DNA from: Lingula anatina
Lineage: Eukaryota > Brachiopoda > Lingulata > Lingulida > Lingulidae
Length of the DNA stretch: 64,000 bases
Direction: 5' to 3'
Assembly: GCF_001039355.2 (NCBI RefSeq)
Contig: NW_019775746.1
Coordinates: forward strand, 1,483,617 to 1,547,616
The notes below the pieces were generated by a model. That model saw nothing but the letters and a program-made list of their open reading frames with translations. It was not told the origin of the DNA and did not search any database. Positions 58,341 to 64,000 of the stretch are shown here, piece after piece. How positions within the stretch are numbered: the first letter of the stretch is position 1; every line of letters begins with the position of its first letter. The translations under genes and the position numbers were made by a program.

Positions 58341-60713
58341 CTAGTCTAAGTCTATATCATCTAACTGACCAGCACGTTTCCCTATCAACCGATTCTTTTT
58401 ATTACCAGATGGTGCACTCTGGTCCTCATCAAGGGAGTCAGATGATTCTCTTTCTGCATAATACCTGTCACTGAATTCGTCGTTCCTTTGGTATAATGTT
58501 TCTCCCAACGCTGCTTCCTGATCGTCGGCATGTTCATCTTCTGGTGTTTGCTCCAGTTCTAAGCCATATCCCTCCATCGTGTCAACAAAAACCTTGACCA
58601 GCTCTAAGAGCCTGTTCTTTTTATTACCAGATTGTGTCTTCTGGTTCTCATCAAGCGAGTCAAATGATTCTGTAACTGCATTATGTTGGTCATCATTTTG
58701 GTCGTGTGTTAGGTAAGATAATTTTCTTGACCTTGCTTCCTGACCGTTGACATGTTCATCTGCTGGTCTTTGTTTTAATCCTGAGTCCAATGCCGTCAGC
58801 AGGCTAATGGTATTCACAAGTAACTCCACGTGTGACGGATCCTCTTCATCAATATCTGCTGTTAAAGTTAATGCATCCTTCAGAAAATCACGCATTTCTT
58901 CAAAGATATCCACTCCATCTGCTGAATTGGGTACCCATTCTAATAACCTTTTGCACACGTCTTTCAAGATAAGTCTTGTTAGTCTCTCCGTTTCTAGTCG
59001 TAAGGGGTTGTCCGAGTCATTGTTTGAAAAGGCGTCTATTGCTCCCCCGACTGCCCCCATATCACTGTCCGAGTCTTCCTTTTCCTTTCTTAAGGGGTTG
59101 TCCGTGTCATTCTTTGAAAAAGCGTCTACTGCTCCCCCGGGTGCCCCAAAGACACTATCCAAGACAATATCTGGTGAGTCGACCATCACCTGTAGGTTGA
59201 TTTTTAAGATATCTTGAAAAAAACGATTCAAAAACGTGTGATTCATTAGATTGAAATGAATTTCATAATTTGTTTGGATTTCCGTTAGGACTGCTTTTGG
59301 ATTGTCAAGGATGGTGTACAAAATGTGAACGATGTCGCTTACAACTTTTTCATCCACGTAGTCAATCATGTTGTTTTCTTGTATGAAGTAGTTTGGGATG
59401 CACTTCTTGTCGAGAAATTCAAGCAAGAGATCATAGAAGTCGTAGAACCGTTGCCCCATCTCTTCGTTTGTCCACCTATCCTGTGGGATACGCTCGCACA
59501 ACCAGAACAGCGTCGTCTTAAGGTGGTAGGAAGAAAGTGTGCAGGATTCTCCCAGTAGGTGTTTGTGTATCAGTTTTATGATACGGTAAACATGGCGCTG
59601 AACTTGATTTAGGGACAAGGCAAGATGACGCTCAGCTAAAACAAAAGAGATCCTCCATTCTGTTCGGCAATCTTTATCACCAGGATTGGCAACTGGAACA
59701 AGATGGCAGCCAAACTCTTTCACGGCTTGAATTTGCTCCATATTAGGCCAACCACTCGATCTCTTGCGACTCAGCCACTCTTCTGCTTCGCGTGGAAACT
59801 CATTCCACGGAAATGACGCGACAAAATCGCCTGTTGAAAGAAGATCGTCTTTGTCATGCATACTGGATAGAATCTCGTAGGTCGCCGCTGGGCCATGAAG
59901 ATGGACGCGTACTCTAAACTTTTCCAACATTTTTCTCAATGGCCCACTACTTGAATTCACGTTTTTGATGTAATGTTGTACACATGTATTGCTCAGGTAT
60001 AAATCCCCACGATCACGTTCCAAAATATCAGGCACTTCAAACAACCAGTGTTGACCTTGTATCTTAAGTTTGACATAACCGGCGTGACAACCCCGACCAT
60101 CTACGACAAACGATTCCCTACGAGACGTGAATGTTGGATAATATGGAGGTGAGAGGATCCTCAACCACAATGGCCCCTTTGTTGTTGTCACTGATTCTCT
60201 GCGAGACGTGACTGTCGGGAAATATGGAGGTGATAGGACTAGCATGACATCGATATCTATTGGGATGTTGTGTGTTTTATCCTCCTTGTGAAGCGCCAAA
60301 GGGACTGCAAGGCCGTCAACGGTACTACCAATAACCTTCAATTGTATATAACTAGGCATATCTATCATCTCTGGATTAAATTCCCTGGCGTAAAGTGGAA
60401 TAACATGTTCAAACCACTGCTCAATATTCTGATAAGGAAAAAATTGATAACATGTAGAATTTGTCTGTATTAAGCTAGGTAACGCTTTTCCATAACTTTC
60501 AACTAATCCAAAGGATGAATTTACGAATGCATTTCCCTTAAATAAATCGCTAAATATTTTTGCATTTCTCATTTGTTCATACAACTCTGTCACTTTATTT
60601 CTGGCAGGATCTGAATCATTCCCTAATAGCAATTTCATCATCCGGTGACCGCGTTCCATTGCCACTTTCTCCTCTGGTAGCATCTCTGCTAAATACTTTG
60701 AGAAGTTTTCCAT
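58341..60713 (-). CDS. Mab-21 domain protein, cGAS-like receptor family
   Basis: One long minus-strand exon. Counting from the Met at 60713 it encodes 790 residues. The frame stays open to 60800, but that part (FSFIFNF) looks like the pyrimidine tract of a splice acceptor near 60768, so an upstream exon is possible. The nucleotidyltransferase core shows GS (about 129), D-I-D-V-M-L (about 152-154) and a third acid in GDFVASFP (about 295), followed by the usual Mab-21 blocks (SGWPNMEQI, GCHLVPVANPG, EWRISFVLAE, SLNQVQRHVY). All three metal-binding acids seem present, with Asp replacing the first Glu of cGAS. Known relatives sense nucleic acid and make cyclic dinucleotides, but activity here is unproven. 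Two oddities: a tandem copy of SPPY-x-PT-x-TSRRES inside the core, and a long acidic tail made of two kinds of tandem repeat. Confidence 0.85.
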   Translation of the reverse strand: MENFSKYLAEMLPEEKVAMERGHRMMKLLLGNDSDPARNKVTELYEQMRNAKIFSDLFKGNAFVNSSFGLVESYGKALPSLIQTNSTCYQFFPYQNIEQWFEHVIPLYAREFNPEMIDMPSYIQLKVIGSTVDGLAVPLALHKEDKTHNIPIDIDVMLVLSPPYFPTVTSRRESVTTTKGPLWLRILSPPYYPTFTSRRESFVVDGRGCHAGYVKLKIQGQHWLFEVPDILERDRGDLYLSNTCVQHYIKNVNSSSGPLRKMLEKFRVRVHLHGPAATYEILSSMHDKDDLLSTGDFVASFPWNEFPREAEEWLSRKRSSGWPNMEQIQAVKEFGCHLVPVANPGDKDCRTEWRISFVLAERHLALSLNQVQRHVYRIIKLIHKHLLGESCTLSSYHLKTTLFWLCERIPQDRWTNEEMGQRFYDFYDLLLEFLDKKCIPNYFIQENNMIDYVDEKVVSDIVHILYTILDNPKAVLTEIQTNYEIHFNLMNHTFLNRFFQDILKINLQVMVDSPDIVLDSVFGAPGGAVDAFSKNDTDNPLRKEKEDSDSDMGAVGGAIDAFSNNDSDNPLRLETERLTRLILKDVCKRLLEWVPNSADGVDIFEEMRDFLKDALTLTADIDEEDPSHVELLVNTISLLTALDSGLKQRPADEHVNGQEARSRKLSYLTHDQNDDQHNAVTESFDSLDENQKTQSGNKKNRLLELVKVFVDTMEGYGLELEQTPEDEHADDQEAALGETLYQRNDEFSDRYYAERESSDSLDEDQSAPSGNKKNRLIGKRAGQLDDIDLD

Positions 60714-60800
60714 ATTTTCTTTATTTTCAACACTTCGTGTAGGTCGTCGATGACTTGCTTGAAATCTAAAATTGAAAATAAAGGAAAAAAATTCAGGCAA

Positions 60801-63800
60801 GGCTCGATCAGAATAACCCCATAGGATCCGGTTAATGTTGACCCATTAAGTTCTGCTGTGCCCAATTAATTCTGTGAGCTAGCTAGCCTTGAAAAGCCAG
60901 TCACCTCAGTAAATTGGTCATAATTTATTTGTTTGCCTTTATTACCCATACATAGTATACGTTTTTAAAAAACAAATATTTAAAGCTAAATGAAAATATA
61001 ACTACATTTTAATTCAACATGCAGTATCAAAAGTCATGACCGGTTAAAAACTACATTTTTATTTGGTAATAGGTGAAACAAAGTTGATTTATCTTATGCA
61101 CATAATTTTTTTTTATTTCTCCATACATTTGCCTGAAAATTCACAGTTTGTTGTCAATTATAGTAACTTTTAATTCAGGAAATTTCAGCAAGTAACCTCC
61201 ATTAATTTCCAAGTTATGCTCGTTTTATTATCAGGTATACTTGAGCCAGCTTTTTAGCTCACCTGAACATCGTGGCCAGAGCTGAATAGAAGTCAAATTT
61301 TAACACCAGAGCTGAATACAGAAATATCTATAAGACTTATATCATAAATTAAGTAATACCATCGCCACTGCCTATGTCAGTGTCATAGTCTTCAATCATT
61401 TAAAAAACAGTATCCATTCGCAGGCCCGTTCCGTAGTTAGAAGTCGCCATTTGATTTTAATTTCTCCAGCTAAGTGTAGAAAACCGCCGATTTCTCGCTC
61501 ATATATATTTCTATCGTCCTTTATATCATAAATCGTTGTTCCTGCAGGGGCAGAGTAATTAAATCTCGGCTCAATTTAACCGGTCGAGGGACAACGCGAG
61601 GGGAGCCGTGTGAGAGGTGAAGAGACCACTACAGGATTAAGCGGTCTTCCTGTTATGAAGGTCCACCATATTTAGGTCGTGACCTAGTTAGCACTCGGCT
61701 CTTCTCATTCTGAATGGTCTCAAAAAGAGCAACAACAGGTTCAACCATTATCACGATCATCGCAAGTCCACCCAACAATGCCCGCATGGGCACTGCGCGA
61801 TGCCTTATGCGGTATTTTTATGACCTGTGGGCTTACAATAAAAACATTTTTTCAAAAGTTTCAGCTTAACAAAATCGGGGAGCGTAATAATAGTAAACTG
61901 TCTTAAATATTTTAGCTTAAAGATATGTGCCTCCTCAATATTTCGACGTTAGTTGTCAAATACGCACGGAGACTGCACCGACTACTTATCAAACAGCAAT
62001 GAAGCCGCAAGGACACTTTACGTCAACTGCACAGTGGCTAAAAGGTTCTGTATATGATCGCTTTTCAACAGACATACTAATCTTTTATGACATGGCTTCA
62101 AGGTCATGTGTGAGAAATGGCACGATAACCGTTAATAATGTAAACATACATAACCCGGAGCCCCTTACGATGTAAAAAAAGTACTAGTTAGGCGGCTGAG
62201 CCAAACAATTGTGCAAAAGTTGATAAAAGCATGAAACTTTCCACGATGAATGACCATTGGGTGTTTGTCAATTTTGGATCGGGAGGCAACTCAAAAATTC
62301 ACAAGTACCCAGATGAGCGGCTTTCTTAAAATATGCTGACTCAGCATTTTATGTACATCCATAATTCACGTTAACGAGCACCACCGGCGTTAATTATGAT
62401 AACATGAATAAATTTGAAAAACGAACACTAACTGTAAACATCAATTACAGCAATGATGACGTCATGATGACGTCACTGGGTGATATTGCACAATACAAAA
62501 TGACAAACATCCACTCACTCGCATATGCCAAATAGTCGAACCCTGCAATGATCTTTCCTGTAAACATTCATTACAGAAATGCACCCTTGAGGGCTAGAAA
62601 GATTGGGTTGGTTTGGTTACTTCTTCCGAGTCTTTGAGCATTTTCAATATGGCCGTCAATTTTTAGAGAAAATAGAAAAACAACCAAGAGTTGGCAGACA
62701 CAATTTATTTGTGGCTATTGTGAATATATTTCCTGTCATAAGAACACAGTAGGATAAATGACTGCAAACTAGCATGTTTCTGTTATTGAAAAATCAAAAT
62801 GGCCGCCAACGCATACAGCAGAACATGAAGAATACGGTGTAATCAGTCTATAACTTGTATAATTAGTCTAATAAACTTCTTTTGCCTTCGAATTTTGGAT
62901 TTTTAATTAGCCATGATCCTTACCCATCATTATCACCTTGTTTGACACTCAAAAATAAAAGGCATGGAACGAAAAAAAAAGAAAGAATAATTTTCAAGGA
63001 AGGGGGTATAAATAAAAATATTTAAAATATAGTATAAAAATATTTCAAAATTACGGACTTATTTTGACAATTTCTTTTTGGTGGGAGTCTGGGGCCGTAT
63101 TCTCAAAACTTTGTAACTTACAACAATTTGTAACGATTTACCTGAATTTCTAACTTTGACCTACACGAATATGAAAATTACCTTCTCCTCTGTCAGCGCT
63201 GTCAGGTGCTGCTTGAAGGTCTGATAGGTTTCAGCTTTCATAATTTAACGGCAAGCTTGCTAAAAAATCTAATAAAAGTTGGAAATGCCTAGCATTGGTT
63301 AGTAGACTCATTTTTCAAACATAAAGGGGTTGCTGCTGACATATCAGAGATGACTGGCTGGTTAACGGAAGAAGAAGTTTGACAAACATATTTCCTTGCC
63401 TCTTTGTAACATCTAGTTAACCAATCTGTTTTATTATGTTGCCTACATTGACCACAGGCGTATTATTTTACTGACATACAATGTATATGCAGATTTCATT
63501 CGTTTAAAATCTTTTTCAGCTGAAAAACATAATTTATCATCTTTTTACCTGCCTTTTCCATGCAGTTTTGGTGGCCATTTTGCTATTTCTATTAAAATGA
63601 CTTGCAGATTATGTGAAAGAAAACCCTAATAAACACCACCTCTGTATTTGTAAACATGCAAATAGACTTTAAAATGAAGAATCACCACGCACTGTATAAA
63701 ATTTGATAAATTGCTATGAATACTTATGTAATTTTGTATAAAAATTGGCAGCCATTTTGGGTTACGAAAAGTGCCAATGTTCCAGAATTTAGCAAAGCCA

Positions 63801-64000
63801 AGCTAAGTTGACTTTTCTGACCAAAAAAGGGGCATTTCTTCTCAAACAATTACAGAAAACAACATAGTATTGTTCAACTATGGGACCAATTAGATTGGTA
63901 ACCTGACTACTTGGAGGGCTTACGCCCTCACCACACATAAGTTGAATATTAAACAAGCAGAAAATGGTAGTGTAGGATAAAAGCTAACTAAAAACCACGA
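60801..64000. other. Region upstream of the Mab-21 gene
   Basis: Mostly AT-rich with no confident gene. An 82-codon open frame at 61927-62175 (plus) has no feature I recognise. A possible minus-strand first exon at 63242-63183 is listed separately. 63090-63125 carries a GGGGCCGTATTCTCAAAACT sequence resembling the outer end of a dispersed repeat, but no partner end was found. Confidence 0.4.
63183..63242 (-). CDS. Possible orphan 5' coding exon
   Basis: The minus strand reads ATG and 20 clean codons, MKAETYQTFKQHLTALTEEK, ending at a good donor (AAG|GTAATT). It lies about 2.4 kb upstream of the Mab-21 exon in the same orientation. Its end phase (0) does not fit the likely Mab-21 acceptors, so at least one further exon would be needed. 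It may be chance. Confidence 0.22.

Noticed and set aside
58747-59217. 156-codon plus-strand open frame
   Set aside because: Antisense shadow of the Mab-21 coding exon.
61927-62175. 82-codon plus-strand open frame
   Set aside because: No recognisable domain, no splice context and no Kozak or promoter signal; could be chance.
1-64000. CRISPR arrays, riboswitches, operons and prophage features
   Set aside because: Nothing of the kind; the window is intron-rich metazoan-type DNA.

Overview
This is a eukaryotic nuclear window: AT-rich, intron-dense (GT-AG introns, exons mostly 60-250 nt), full of microsatellites and small non-autonomous DNA transposons, with no bacterial or phage features. A Mab-21/cGAS-like protein, a chimeric trypsin-EGF-sushi-HYR protein and the style of repeats suggest a marine invertebrate, most likely a bivalve mollusc. 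That assignment is inference. Gene models were built by hand by joining exons across consensus splice sites in a consistent reading phase.

Layout. (1) 400-8538, plus: a four-exon cytosolic fatty-acid-binding protein. (2) 11077-15674, minus: a seven-exon protein joining a DnaJ J domain to two ZC2HC-type zinc fingers. (3) 21371-37039, plus: HYOU1/GRP170, the ER-lumen large Hsp70, in 25 coding exons plus a 5' non-coding exon. An ER-stress-element-like sequence lies in its promoter and the protein ends in HIEL. (4) 38679-39697, minus: a 69-residue prefoldin-like protein matching ASDURF, which in mammals is the upstream ORF of ASNSD1 but here looks like its own gene. It is tail-to-tail with HYOU1. 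(5) 41085-50302, minus: a secreted serine protease with the catalytic domain at the N-terminus, followed by EGF, EGF, sushi, EGF, HYR, HYR and sushi modules. (6) 53107-54075, minus: a 96-residue secreted Cys/Pro/Gly-rich peptide with its own TATA box. (7) 58341-60713, minus: a Mab-21 family (cGAS-like receptor) protein with apparently intact catalytic acids and a repeat-rich tail.

How the genes relate. Genes 2-4 are proteostasis genes (J-domain co-chaperone, ER Hsp110-type chaperone, prefoldin-like subunit), but nothing shows they are co-regulated. Genes 5-7 all lie on the minus strand across about 20 kb and all have innate-immunity-like signatures (complement-like protease, small cysteine-rich peptide, nucleotide sensor). 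That theme is inference.

Repeats. At least six small inverted-repeat DNA-element families are present, several with readable target-site duplications: TA, TTA, TTAA and a 5-bp type. One 5-bp-type copy sits 7 nt inside an intron of gene 6 and carries a perfect 44-bp snap-back palindrome beside an N. That may be an assembly artefact or a true inverted duplication. The remaining DNA is introns and gene-poor spacers.
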